Shown: positions 1-5,895, counted from the first letter of the stretch. The stretch: DNA of 7,963 nt from JBEKCP01 sp050014815 (GCA_050014815.1 JBEKCP010000270.1:1-7963), one strand, 5' to 3'. Notes: a model not told the origin generated them from the letters alone. Made by a program: numbers and translations.

Positions 1-5
1 CAAAC

Positions 6-97
6 GCGGGTAACAGCCGGTAGGTCCCGCTTGCCGAGCGGGACTTGTAGACCGTCGGGTCCGGCCCGGCAGGCCGGACCTACCACGTGTTACCTGC
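6..97. repeat. Nested palindromic repeat with two internal hairpins
   Basis: An outer stem pairs 6-15 with 88-97 (one G:T pair). A second stem pairs GGTAGGTCC at 19-27 with GGACCTACC at 76-84. Inside lie two alternative hairpins: GTCCCGC (24-30) with GCGGGAC (38-44), and GGTCCGGCC (58-66) with GGCCGGACC (72-80). The arms overlap, so the whole can fold either as one long stem or as two short hairpins. It has no coding potential that looks real. The form is that of a REP-like or miniature mobile repeat, and no transposase is nearby. Confidence 0.75.
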
Positions 98-157
98 CGA
101 AAGCCGATTCTGAACCATGCCCAAAAAGGGGTTTAGGGATTTGCAGGGACGGCATCG

Positions 158-205
158 ACAGATTTCGCAGATTGGCGGGGAATCCGTGTAATCGGTGAAA
201 TCTGT
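158..205. repeat. Dispersed ACAGATTTC-type inverted repeat
   Basis: ACAGATTTCGCAGATT at 158-173 is an imperfect inverted match to AATCGGTGAAATCTGT at 190-205, with a 16-base loop. This A/T-richer motif stands out from the GC-rich surroundings. Similar CAGATT/AATCTG repeats are scattered between genes in many planctomycete, verrucomicrobial and other genomes, where they give rise to spurious short reading frames. That wider distribution is from memory. Only the inverted repeat itself is seen here. Confidence 0.6.
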
Positions 206-318
206 GGATCGTTCTCCCTCCGCCTTCGTCCTCCGCCGGTGGATTGTAGCGGGTCGCGGGGTGGGAAGGCCACGGCAAGAATCGAGCCAGTAGGGGCCAC
301 GGATGAAGACAGATCCCC

Positions 319-389
319 CGCCTTCCGCCTTCCCCCTTACGCCGACCAAACTCCCCTCTCCCGCCGGGAGAGGGGCCGGGGGTGAGGGG
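319..389. repeat. GC-rich hairpin repeat with adjoining TTCCGCC units
   Basis: About two TTCCGCC-type heptamers lie at 319-336. They are followed by a perfect 10-base stem, CCCCTCTCCC (353-362) with GGGAGAGGGG (366-375), and a G-rich tail to 389. The 24 bases from 366 to 389 recur exactly, in inverted orientation, at 7940-7963. The heptamer recurs in the acyl ligase gene at 5391-5418. This is a multi-copy intergenic repeat. Short reading frames across it are rich in Pro, Gly and Arg and are not credible proteins. Confidence 0.75.
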
Positions 390-798
390 GCGCCGCGCGG
401 GGTGAAACCCTACTATTTCCCTCAAGTCGAAAAAAGCTGCAAGCGCGATTGACCGACCGCTCCCTCCGGCCGTGCTGAGAGGAGCGAAGAAGATCGCCGA
501 TCAGCACCAGGTGATTTCGAGTTGCGAAGAAGGGCGATGGTGCGGTCGCGGCCTGAAATTGCCCCGCGTCCTCGGCGACGGCAAGGCCGCCAGGCCCCGG
601 CGATGGTCGAGTGTGGGCGCGCGCGCCGGCGTCCGCGTGGCCCCGCGCCCCTTCCCCTCGCATGGCCGAGCAAGTAGACTGATCGTTGCCGGGTGTTCGC
701 CGGGATCGCTCCTCGCCGGGCCAAACCGGGCCGGGGGCAACCGCTTTTCCTGTCTTTCGGCGGTCGCGCCCGCCGGGGCTGGGGCAAAGGTAGGCTCT
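390..798. other. Non-coding leader before the GYF_2/TPR gene
   Basis: No convincing gene is seen here. A plus-strand frame stays open from a GTG at 472 into the next gene, but its translation is low-complexity Arg/Pro/Gly/Ser without any recognisable domain. The minus-strand frames have the same character. GTGCTGA (472-478) and TCAGCAC (501-507) form a small 7-base inverted repeat. No clear -35/-10 pair was found. Confidence 0.5.
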
Positions 799-1644
799 AT
801 GGCTGCCAAATGGTTCTATCAGGCCAACGGGCAGGAGGTGGGGCCGGTCGCGTCGGGAGAACTGCGGCGACTCGCCGATACAGGCACCATCACGCCGCAC
901 ACCCTGGTCTGCGCAGAAACCGCCGGGGGCACGGCCGATGGTCGGTGGGCTCGGGCCGCGATGGTTGAGGGGATGGTTTTTCAACGGAACGACCAAACGT
1001 CGCTCTGGGATTTGGATGAGATCATGCGCGAGGCCAAGGCACCGCGTAAATGCCACCCGAAGGTACTGACCTGCGCCGAGCGGATTGTGAGCGGGTTGTC
1101 GCCGGCTGAGCGACGCAAGGTGCTCGTATTTGCCATGATCGACCGGCTTTTGGAATGGGCGGACACGGAGAGCGAGGCCGCCAGCCAACGGCTGAAGGCT
1201 CGCCATGCTGATTTTTTCGACGCGGCTAAGAGGATTGCCGACTACACGGAAGCCATCCGGCTCAACCCGGGGGATGCAGAGGCATACCACAACCGCGGCG
1301 GTGCGTACAACGACATGGGCGACTACGACAAGGCCATCGCCGACCTCACCGAGGCCATCCGACTCGACCCAAGGGACGCCCGGGTGTATCACGACCGGGG
1401 CTGGGCCAATAAGGCGAACGGCGACCCCGACAGGGCCATCGCCGACTTCGCCGAGGCCATCCGGCTCGATCCGAAAATGTTCAATGCGTACTCCGGTCGC
1501 GGCCTCGCCTACGAGCGTAAGGGCGATCGCGACAAGGCCGCGGCAGACTTCGCCCAAGCCGACGTACTCGCGCACGAGTCACATAGCACGAGGCGGGATT
1601 GCCCGGCTCAGCCTCGTGAGACGCAGCGGGATATGCTGTTCTGA
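799..1644 (+). CDS. GYF_2-domain protein with TPR repeats
   Basis: This is a 281-residue protein of unknown specific role, probably a protein-protein interaction scaffold. Residues 1-60 form a GYF_2 (DUF4339)-like module: it opens WFYQANGQEVGPV, continues into a helix SGELRRLADTGTI, and carries a later W50. Residues 61-138 are a linker with a helical stretch. Residues 139-158 look like the second half of a degenerate TPR. Three complete 34-residue TPRs follow at 159-192, 193-226 and 227-260, with the typical AYHNRG..Y...GDYDKAI.D..EAIRLDP pattern. The C-terminal 21 residues are polar. No signal peptide or membrane segment is seen, so it is probably cytoplasmic. ATG 799 was chosen because the GYF_2 domain begins there and an AAAGG lies at 786-790. 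An upstream in-frame GTG at 472 would only add low-complexity sequence. GYF_2 domains are abundant in planctomycetes (family knowledge). The gene is followed by 165 non-coding bases, so linkage to the next gene is uncertain. Confidence 0.85.
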   Translation: MAAKWFYQANGQEVGPVASGELRRLADTGTITPHTLVCAETAGGTADGRWARAAMVEGMVFQRNDQTSLWDLDEIMREAKAPRKCHPKVLTCAERIVSGLSPAERRKVLVFAMIDRLLEWADTESEAASQRLKARHADFFDAAKRIADYTEAIRLNPGDAEAYHNRGGAYNDMGDYDKAIADLTEAIRLDPRDARVYHDRGWANKANGDPDRAIADFAEAIRLDPKMFNAYSGRGLAYERKGDRDKAAADFAQADVLAHESHSTRRDCPAQPRETQRDMLF

Positions 1645-1809
1645 TCGGGATGGCCGGCTTCACCGGGCAATCAGTCCAGTCGCGTAGGCGCGCGAGGCCA
1701 GAAATCAGATACAATAGACCGGCGCGGATAGGGTAGCTCCCGAGAACCGGAAACCTGACCGGCTGCCACGCTGCTCTCTTTCAGGCGTCACTTTTCGGGT
1801 GGTGACATC
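1645..1809 (+). promoter_or_regulatory. Intergenic region with possible -10 box for DUF4062 gene
   Basis: TACAAT at 1710-1715 resembles a sigma-70 -10 box, but no acceptable -35 sequence sits 16-18 bases upstream. It would give an untranslated leader of about 90 bases before the ATG at 1810. The rest of the spacer holds no gene or strong terminator that I can see. Confidence 0.2.
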
Positions 1810-2919
1810 ATGGCGAACAAAGAAACGCCGATCGTGGGTCATTCGGACCCGTCAAAGGTCTCTCGTGCGGCTGCGCGGCTTGGCCTTCTTCTTGCGAAGA
1901 TCCGTGACGAGCTTCGCCAATTCCTGGAGGCTTTTCAATGCGCTATCTCGGGGAAAGGCAACGTAAACTGGCGCGGGCTCTGCTTGGAACTCCCCGATCC
2001 GGGAAACGGAGGGACCATCAGTTTCGCGGAAGAACCCCCCGACGTTACCTTGTCAAACTTCGCCATTTACAGGTTCAACATCCCGGTTTCCGAGACCGAC
2101 ATCGACACTGCCGCGCGCTACCTTCAGGACTATGCGTGTGGACCTGACGCCCAGCGATTGCATGACGAGTTTCGACTCCTACAACATGCTTTCTGTTCGC
2201 TAGGGGATTGTGTTCAGCTTCCGGATGGTGTGGTGGCAGACCGACAATTCTATGCGCGGGGCTGCGCTGCCGCACTGTGGGAGCACGTGAACGAACTAAT
2301 CGGCACGGTTGACGCAATGTTTCCCGCAGGCGGCCGGAGGACGCCGGTCGTTTTCATTTCCTCGACCAGCGAGGACATGGAGAATCACCGCAGTAGTGCC
2401 AAGGATGCGGCGCTCCGCGCGGGCTTCCTGCCGCGGATGATGGAGTATTTCCCGGCCAGCGGAGAGCACCCACCTCTAAGGGCGTGCCTGGCCAAGATTT
2501 CCGGCTCCGAGAGCGAGGGCCCTGCCGACGTGCTGGTGGTCATCGTGGCACACCGGTACGGCTGGGTGCCGCAGGAGCAGCGCGACTCAGAACGAAAGAG
2601 CATTACCTGGCTGGAGTGCGAGAAGGCGAAGGATGACGGCAAGGAAATCCTCGCGTTCCTCGTGAACGAGAAACACGTTTGGCCTGATGGTCTACGGGAA
2701 GAGAATCGGATAGCCCAAGCGGTCAAGGAAGGCAGAGCGAGCCCGGAACTGATGACGGAAGTCCGGGACAATGTGGAACGCCTGGGCCACTTTAAGACCT
2801 GGCTTGGCTCCCTGGGCACCTGGAAGACATTCACTACGCCCGAATCGCTGACGACCGAAGTCCTCGACGCATTGCATGGGTGGAGGCAGCGGCACGCCGA
2901 GCCGATCCCGAATTGGTGA
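1810..2919 (+). CDS. DUF4062-domain protein with uncharacterised N-terminal half
   Basis: This 369-residue protein has a recognisable DUF4062 domain at about 179-290. Its signs are the opening strand VVFISSTSEDM (180-190), MEYFPAS (211-217), PPLRACL (221-227), a hydrophobic strand into AHRYGWVP (247-254), SITWLECEKAK (264-274) and the closing strand ILAFLV (280-285). DUF4062 is a TIR-like alpha/beta fold often joined to NTPase, TPR or WD40 modules in signalling or conflict proteins (family knowledge). Here no NTPase follows, only about 80 mostly helical residues ending AEPIPNW. Residues 1-175 match nothing I recognise. Residues 15-45 are helical, 80-95 strand-like, and 100-170 helical with several Cys. 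No signal peptide or membrane segment is seen. The ATG at 1810 has only a weak G-rich site (GGTGG) upstream. Codon use looks less GC-rich than in the flanking genes, which would fit recent acquisition, but I did not compute it. Immunity or stress signalling is an inference. Confidence 0.8.
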   Translation: MANKETPIVGHSDPSKVSRAAARLGLLLAKIRDELRQFLEAFQCAISGKGNVNWRGLCLELPDPGNGGTISFAEEPPDVTLSNFAIYRFNIPVSETDIDTAARYLQDYACGPDAQRLHDEFRLLQHAFCSLGDCVQLPDGVVADRQFYARGCAAALWEHVNELIGTVDAMFPAGGRRTPVVFISSTSEDMENHRSSAKDAALRAGFLPRMMEYFPASGEHPPLRACLAKISGSESEGPADVLVVIVAHRYGWVPQEQRDSERKSITWLECEKAKDDGKEILAFLVNEKHVWPDGLREENRIAQAVKEGRASPELMTEVRDNVERLGHFKTWLGSLGTWKTFTTPESLTTEVLDALHGWRQRHAEPIPNW

Positions 2920-2970
2920 ACCTCGACCGTGGAAAAGATCGGGCATCGCGACGGTTTTTACAGGGACTGA
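2920..2970 (+). pseudogene. Probable 3' remnant of a RelE/ParE-family toxin gene
   Basis: The codons directly after the DUF4062 stop read TSTVEKIGHRDGFYRD and then TGA (2968-2970). The VEKIGHRDGFYR string is very like the conserved C-terminal strand of RelE/ParE toxins (pattern V.KIGHR..VYR, family knowledge). The stop lies 3 bases before the ATG of the antitoxin-like gene, a usual toxin-antitoxin arrangement. The remaining roughly 75 residues of a toxin are absent: upstream sequence in this frame is the DUF4062 gene. The stub has no start codon or ribosome site of its own. It could instead be a chance match or an old extension of the DUF4062 gene, since both share a frame and are separated by one TGA. 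Confidence 0.55.
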
Positions 2971-2973
2971 TCC

Positions 2974-3357
2974 ATGGCTGCACAAACCATCTTGTTGGAA
3001 GGCAAGCCATACGTGGTCTTGCCACGCGACGAATACGACCGGCTGACCACGTTGGCTAAGGCGGGAGAACTTCCGCCGCTCCCCCAGCCGGACGCCCAAG
3101 GCAATTATCCGGCCGTGGAATACGCCCGCGCCAGCCTCGCCCGGAAGATCATCCGCGACCGCGTAGCGGCGGGATTGAGCCAACGCGATTTGGCGTTGCG
3201 GGCCGGCGTCCGCGTGGAAACGCTCTGCCGGATCGAAACCGGCAAACATATCCCAAGCGTACCGACCATCGACAAGCTTGATCGCGCGCTCCGGCAGGCG
3301 GCAAAGGAACGGCAAGCCGGCAAGCGGCTGAAGCATGCAACAGGGAAAGGCAGATAA
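2974..3357 (+). CDS. XRE-family HTH regulator, antitoxin-like
   Basis: This 127-residue protein is a probable DNA-binding antitoxin or autorepressor. Residues 5-23 (ILLEGKPYVVLPRDEYDRL) resemble the short beta-alpha opening of Phd/YefM-type antitoxins. Residues about 57-107 form an HTH_3/XRE fold, with RDRVAAGLSQRDLALRAGV as helices 1-3, VETLCRIETGK as the recognition helix and its capping turn, then IPSVPTIDKLDRAL. The C-terminus (108-127) is strongly basic. AGGGA at 2962-2966, 7 bases before the ATG, supports the start and lies inside the toxin-like remnant, so translation was probably once coupled to it. No intact toxin gene follows: downstream lies a convergent tRNA gene. It is therefore probably an orphan antitoxin, or a regulator recruited to the local cluster. 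Confidence 0.85.
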   Translation: MAAQTILLEGKPYVVLPRDEYDRLTTLAKAGELPPLPQPDAQGNYPAVEYARASLARKIIRDRVAAGLSQRDLALRAGVRVETLCRIETGKHIPSVPTIDKLDRALRQAAKERQAGKRLKHATGKGR

Positions 3358-3365
3358 TCGCGGTG

Positions 3366-3371
3366 AAAAAA
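3366..3371 (-). terminator. T-run just downstream of tRNA-Ser
   Basis: Reading the minus strand, six T residues follow the tRNA 3' end after two intervening bases (AAAAAA on the plus strand at 3366-3371). The structured tRNA immediately before a T-run could end transcription, but there is no separate hairpin. Confidence 0.3.
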
Positions 3372-3372
3372 G

Positions 3373-3459
3373 CGGATGGGGAGGGATTCGAACCCCCGGT
3401 GGACTCGCGCCCACAGCGGTTTTCAAGACCGCCGCCTTAGACCACTCGGCCACCCATCC
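3373..3459 (-). tRNA. tRNA-Ser (anticodon UGA)
   Basis: This 87-base class II tRNA lies on the minus strand. The acceptor stem is GGATGGG/CCCATCC with discriminator G. The D arm contains GCCGAGTGGTCTAAGGC. The anticodon arm is GCGGT-CTTGAAA-ACCGC with TGA in the loop, and it reads UCA and related serine codons. The long variable arm GTGG...CCAC is typical of serine tRNA. The T arm has GGTTCGAATC. The 3' CCA is not encoded. The 5' end lies 12 bases after the stop codon of the membrane-protein gene on the same strand, so the two may share a transcript. Confidence 0.97.
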
Positions 3460-3471
3460 TCTTGCAGTCGG

Positions 3472-4047
3472 TTACGGCATAATCCAATGGAGCGAAACCA
3501 CCGTCACCAGGGCAACGAGCCAGAGCATCACCCCCGCCAGCGTGCTCATCGTCGCCCAGCGGATACGCCTGTGCTTGATGATCGCCAGCCTGGAGACCTC
3601 GACCACCTGGTTGCCTAGCTCCTCGACCCATTGGGCATCGGTCATTGCGGAGATGTCCTGCACGTAGCGGGCGTGGTCGGCGCCGTACCTGGCGGCGATG
3701 TCTCCGAAGAATACCCGACTCCGCGGCCCGCGCTTGCCAAAACGCGACATGACGCACGAGACCACCAGGAGAAAAGAAGCCGCCGTAAAGACCAGGTAGA
3801 TCGACACCACGACCACCGCGAAGAGGATAGCCGCAACGTTCGGTTCCTTGGCGCTCGCGTAGAGCGGCCGCAGCTTGTCGAAATTGGTGGCAATAAAGCC
3901 GAACAGGAACACGTTGAGCACCGAAACGAAACCGGCCTTCTGGTCGGCGAACCGGATCTGTTCCTGGATGTCGTCGAGGATTTCCAGGCAGATCGATATT
4001 TGCGAGCTCGGAGCGGCCGGTTGCGGTCCGCGGGCCGGTTCAGTCAT
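3472..4047 (-). CDS. Pycsar-effector-like membrane protein (DUF5706/PycTM)
   Basis: This 191-residue protein has three predicted membrane helices, at about 38-56, 71-100 and 167-189. Residues 21-38 (LEILDDIQEQIRFADQKA) form an amphipathic helix with the ADQKA motif that precedes the first helix in PycTM proteins. The cytoplasmic part 101-165 contains FFGDIAARYG, then YVQDI..MTDAQWVEELGNQVVEVSRLAIIKHRRIRWA, matching the family pattern of a short loop plus a long helix with a late basic K.R segment. In characterised Pycsar systems such proteins are switched on by cCMP or cUMP from a dedicated cyclase and damage the inner membrane to stop phage growth (established knowledge). No cyclase is seen in this window, so its ligand and role are unknown. 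ATG 4047 is favoured over an earlier in-frame ATG (4128) because GGAGG lies 8 bases upstream at 4056-4060. Family assignment is by eye. A general small membrane protein is the alternative. Confidence 0.75.
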   Translation of the reverse strand: MTEPARGPQPAAPSSQISICLEILDDIQEQIRFADQKAGFVSVLNVFLFGFIATNFDKLRPLYASAKEPNVAAILFAVVVVSIYLVFTAASFLLVVSCVMSRFGKRGPRSRVFFGDIAARYGADHARYVQDISAMTDAQWVEELGNQVVEVSRLAIIKHRRIRWATMSTLAGVMLWLVALVTVVSLHWIMP

Positions 4048-4055
4048 GGTCGAAA

Positions 4056-4077
4056 CCTCCCAGTTTTCTCGATTATA
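4056..4077 (-). promoter_or_regulatory. TATAAT box and strong ribosome site for the PycTM-like gene
   Basis: On the minus strand a perfect TATAAT occupies 4077-4072, and GGAGG occupies 4060-4056, 8 bases before the ATG. The best -35 candidate at 17-base spacing, TGGATG at 4100-4095, matches TTGACA at only three of six positions. Transcription would begin near 4065, giving a leader of about 18 bases and excluding the upstream ATG at 4128. Confidence 0.5.
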
Positions 4078-4172
4078 CAAGGTCCCCCGCCGGCCATCCA
4101 GATCGAAACTCGCCGGGAGCTCTAACACAACCGGCGCTGGTCTCGGGTTGACGCCAGGCGGGCGGGGCAGTG

Positions 4173-5879
4173 TCAGGGTTTCTGGAACGCCGCCAGCGCC
4201 ATGGCACGAACCCGCGCAAGATCGAGCTTCCCGGTGCCCAGGAGCGGAATCGCTTCGACCTGGCGGAAACTATCGGGCGAAGGGACCCAGATCGGCGGCA
4301 GGCCCATCTCCGCAAGACGGCGGCAGATCGCTTCGGGCGGCATGCCGAGCCCGGCGTGCAAGACGACCAGCCGCTCTCCCTTTTTCTGGTCGGGCACGGC
4401 GGCGACCGCCGCGCGGAGGCCCTCGGCGCGGGTCCCGATGATCTCTTGAATCAATTCTTCGATGCGCAGGTGCGGCACCATCTCGCCGCCGATCTTCGAG
4501 AAGCGGCTCAGCCGGCCCATGATGCGGATGAAACCGTCCGGGTCGAGCACGGCCATGTCGCCCGTCGCGTACCAGCCATCGCGGAGGACGTCGGCCGTCA
4601 GGTCGGGGCGGCCCAGGTAGCCCCGCATCACGTTGGGGCCGCTCACCAGCAGGAGGCCTTCCTGGCCGGCAGGCAGCTCCCGGCGGGTCGCCGGATCGAC
4701 CACCTTGACCGCAATGCCGCCCAACGGGCGGCCGACGGTCCCTTCGCGAAGACCGGACGCATCGCCCGCGTGGCGGCTCGGAGGGACATTGACCGCGACG
4801 ACCGGCGAGAGCTCCGTCGTACCGTAGCCCTCGATGGGCCGGACGCCGAACCGCTCTTGAAAGGCGTCGGCCAGGTCGGGCGGAAGCCTCTCGGCCCCGA
4901 CAACGACGATCTCCAAGGTCTTCAGGTCCTCCGGCTCGCACCGCCGCAGGTAGGATCGCAGAAAGGTCGGCGCCGCGACCAGGATCGTCGAGCCGTGCCG
5001 CCGGCACAACCGGCCGATCTCGCGGGCCTCCAGCGGCGTGTAGTGATAGACCGCCTTCGGATCCAACGTCAAAGCGGTCCAGAGGGTGGTGGTAAAGCCG
5101 AACGAGTGGAACATGGGCAACACGCCCAGCAGCACGTCGGCGGGCTGGAAGCGGAGGACGGCGTCGAAGGCGTCGATGTTCGAGCCGACGTTCCGCTGGG
5201 TGAGCATCACGCCCTTCGGCCGGCCCGTCGAGCCGGAGGTGAACATGACGGTCAGGAGGTCGTCCGGCGCGATCTCGGTCAGCCGGAGCCGGCGTTCCAG
5301 CAATGCGGCGGGCGCCAGCCAGGCCTGGGCCGCGGCGGACAGCTTGTCCCACCAGGTCAGTCGGGCCCGGAGATCCTCGACGAAGACAAAGGCGGAAGGC
5401 GGAAGGCGGAAGGCGGAAGGGGCAGGGGCATCGTCGAACGGGCGGGGATTCCGTGCGGGCAATACCACACCGTTTAGCGGGCGGGCTTGCCCGCCGCGGG
5501 CTAGAAGAGAAGGAAGGCGCTCGATTAGCCGGGGGCTGGTGAGGACCTGGCGGATGCCGCACTGGGCGATGCAGTCGCGCAACACGTCGGCCGACAAGGT
5601 GTAGTTCAGGTTGACGGCAATCCGCCGGTCGAGGGCCAGGGCGGCGTTGACCACGGCCGCGCCGACCGACGGGGGCAGCAGGACGCCGACGTACGACTCG
5701 TCGGGGGCGAGCACGTCGTAGTGCAACAGCCGGCGGAGGGCCAGGGCGGCGGCCAGCAGACCGCCGCCGGAGAGCTCCGCGCCGGTGGAGTCGGCGATCT
5801 TGCCCCGCCGCAGATTCCGCCGGCACATCCGGAGGAACCGCCGGGGCAGTACGATTTCGGTTAAGGCGAGTCGGGCCAT
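4173..5879 (-). CDS. Aas-like AMP-dependent acyl-ACP/acyl-CoA ligase
   Basis: This 568-residue member of the adenylate-forming (ANL) superfamily activates a carboxylic acid, probably a fatty acid, to acyl-AMP and passes it to ACP or CoA. Core motifs are the P-loop TSGSTGRPKG (214-223), LPMFHSFG (254-261), GAERLP (328-333), GYGTTELSP (351-359), YATGD (437-441), GRLSRFSKIGGEMV (455-468) and GTGKLD (548-553), with the catalytic lysine at 551. HSFGF, the GYGTTELSPVV run and the GEMV region recall the ligase half of E. coli Aas, which recycles lysophospholipid with an attached PlsC acyltransferase. No acyltransferase domain is present here. LNYTLSADVLRDCIAQCGIR (91-110) also fits that subfamily. 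Residues about 125-163 (VVLPARNPRPF, then APSAFRLPPSAF) are low-complexity and encoded by an intergenic-type repeat inserted in frame. The ATG at 5879 has no clear ribosome site but precedes family-like sequence at once. The downstream gene starts 125 bases on from its own promoter. Confidence 0.9.
   Translation of the reverse strand: MARLALTEIVLPRRFLRMCRRNLRRGKIADSTGAELSGGGLLAAALALRRLLHYDVLAPDESYVGVLLPPSVGAAVVNAALALDRRIAVNLNYTLSADVLRDCIAQCGIRQVLTSPRLIERLPSLLARGGQARPLNGVVLPARNPRPFDDAPAPSAFRLPPSAFVFVEDLRARLTWWDKLSAAAQAWLAPAALLERRLRLTEIAPDDLLTVMFTSGSTGRPKGVMLTQRNVGSNIDAFDAVLRFQPADVLLGVLPMFHSFGFTTTLWTALTLDPKAVYHYTPLEAREIGRLCRRHGSTILVAAPTFLRSYLRRCEPEDLKTLEIVVVGAERLPPDLADAFQERFGVRPIEGYGTTELSPVVAVNVPPSRHAGDASGLREGTVGRPLGGIAVKVVDPATRRELPAGQEGLLLVSGPNVMRGYLGRPDLTADVLRDGWYATGDMAVLDPDGFIRIMGRLSRFSKIGGEMVPHLRIEELIQEIIGTRAEGLRAAVAAVPDQKKGERLVVLHAGLGMPPEAICRRLAEMGLPPIWVPSPDSFRQVEAIPLLGTGKLDLARVRAMALAAFQKP
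5391..5510. repeat. Intergenic-type repeat inserted inside the ligase gene
   Basis: Four tandem GGCGGAA heptamers run from 5391 to 5418 and are followed by a G-run. A perfect palindrome, GGCGGGC-TT-GCCCGCC, sits at 5480-5495. The heptamer also occurs (as TTCCGCC) in the non-coding region near 319-336, and the palindrome resembles the GCGGGCTTGCCCGC class of planctomycete intergenic repeats (from memory). Together they encode about 39 low-complexity residues of the ligase without breaking the frame. The left boundary is clear, while the right one near 5510 is an estimate from where family-like sequence resumes. Confidence 0.7.
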
Positions 5880-5895
5880 GGCGGGCAGCCAATGG

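Noticed and set aside
472..798. GTG-initiated 109-codon upstream extension of the GYF_2/TPR protein
   Set aside because: The added translation is low-complexity Arg/Pro/Ser. The GYF_2 domain begins at the ATG at 799, which has its own ribosome site.
337..1575. Long minus-strand open frame opposite the GYF_2/TPR gene
   Set aside because: Its Val/Gly-rich repeats mirror the TPR repeats on the other strand, and its far end runs through the GC-rich repeat. It has no domain and is antisense to a clear gene.
3373..3459. tRNA-Ser as an integration site with a duplicated attachment core
   Set aside because: I found no second copy of the tRNA 3' end within the window and no integrase, so there is no attachment-site evidence here.
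2692..3667. Reading frames crossing the tRNA, such as one opening MAEWSKAAVLKTAVG and one containing GWGGIRTPGG
   Set aside because: These are well-known spurious translations of tRNA-Ser and its complement.
1810..4047. A complete Pycsar or CBASS-type operon
   Set aside because: No nucleotide cyclase or CD-NTase motif is present in any frame I could judge. Only the effector-like protein is seen.
4128..4150. Possible terminator after the ligase gene (CAACC...GGTTG)
   Set aside because: The stem is only 5 bases with a long loop and no T-run follows, so it is too weak to call.
5391..5418. CRISPR-like array
   Set aside because: The units are direct 7-base tandem repeats without spacers. They form a simple-sequence tract, not an array.
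4170..5477. 435-codon plus-strand frame opposite the acyl ligase
   Set aside because: Rich in Arg, Gly, Asp and His with no motif. It is an antisense shadow, since the minus strand shows all ligase motifs in order.
4270..5892. 540-codon minus-strand frame in another phase of the ligase
   Set aside because: Arg/Pro/Gly-rich GC-skewed shadow frame without any of the ligase motifs.
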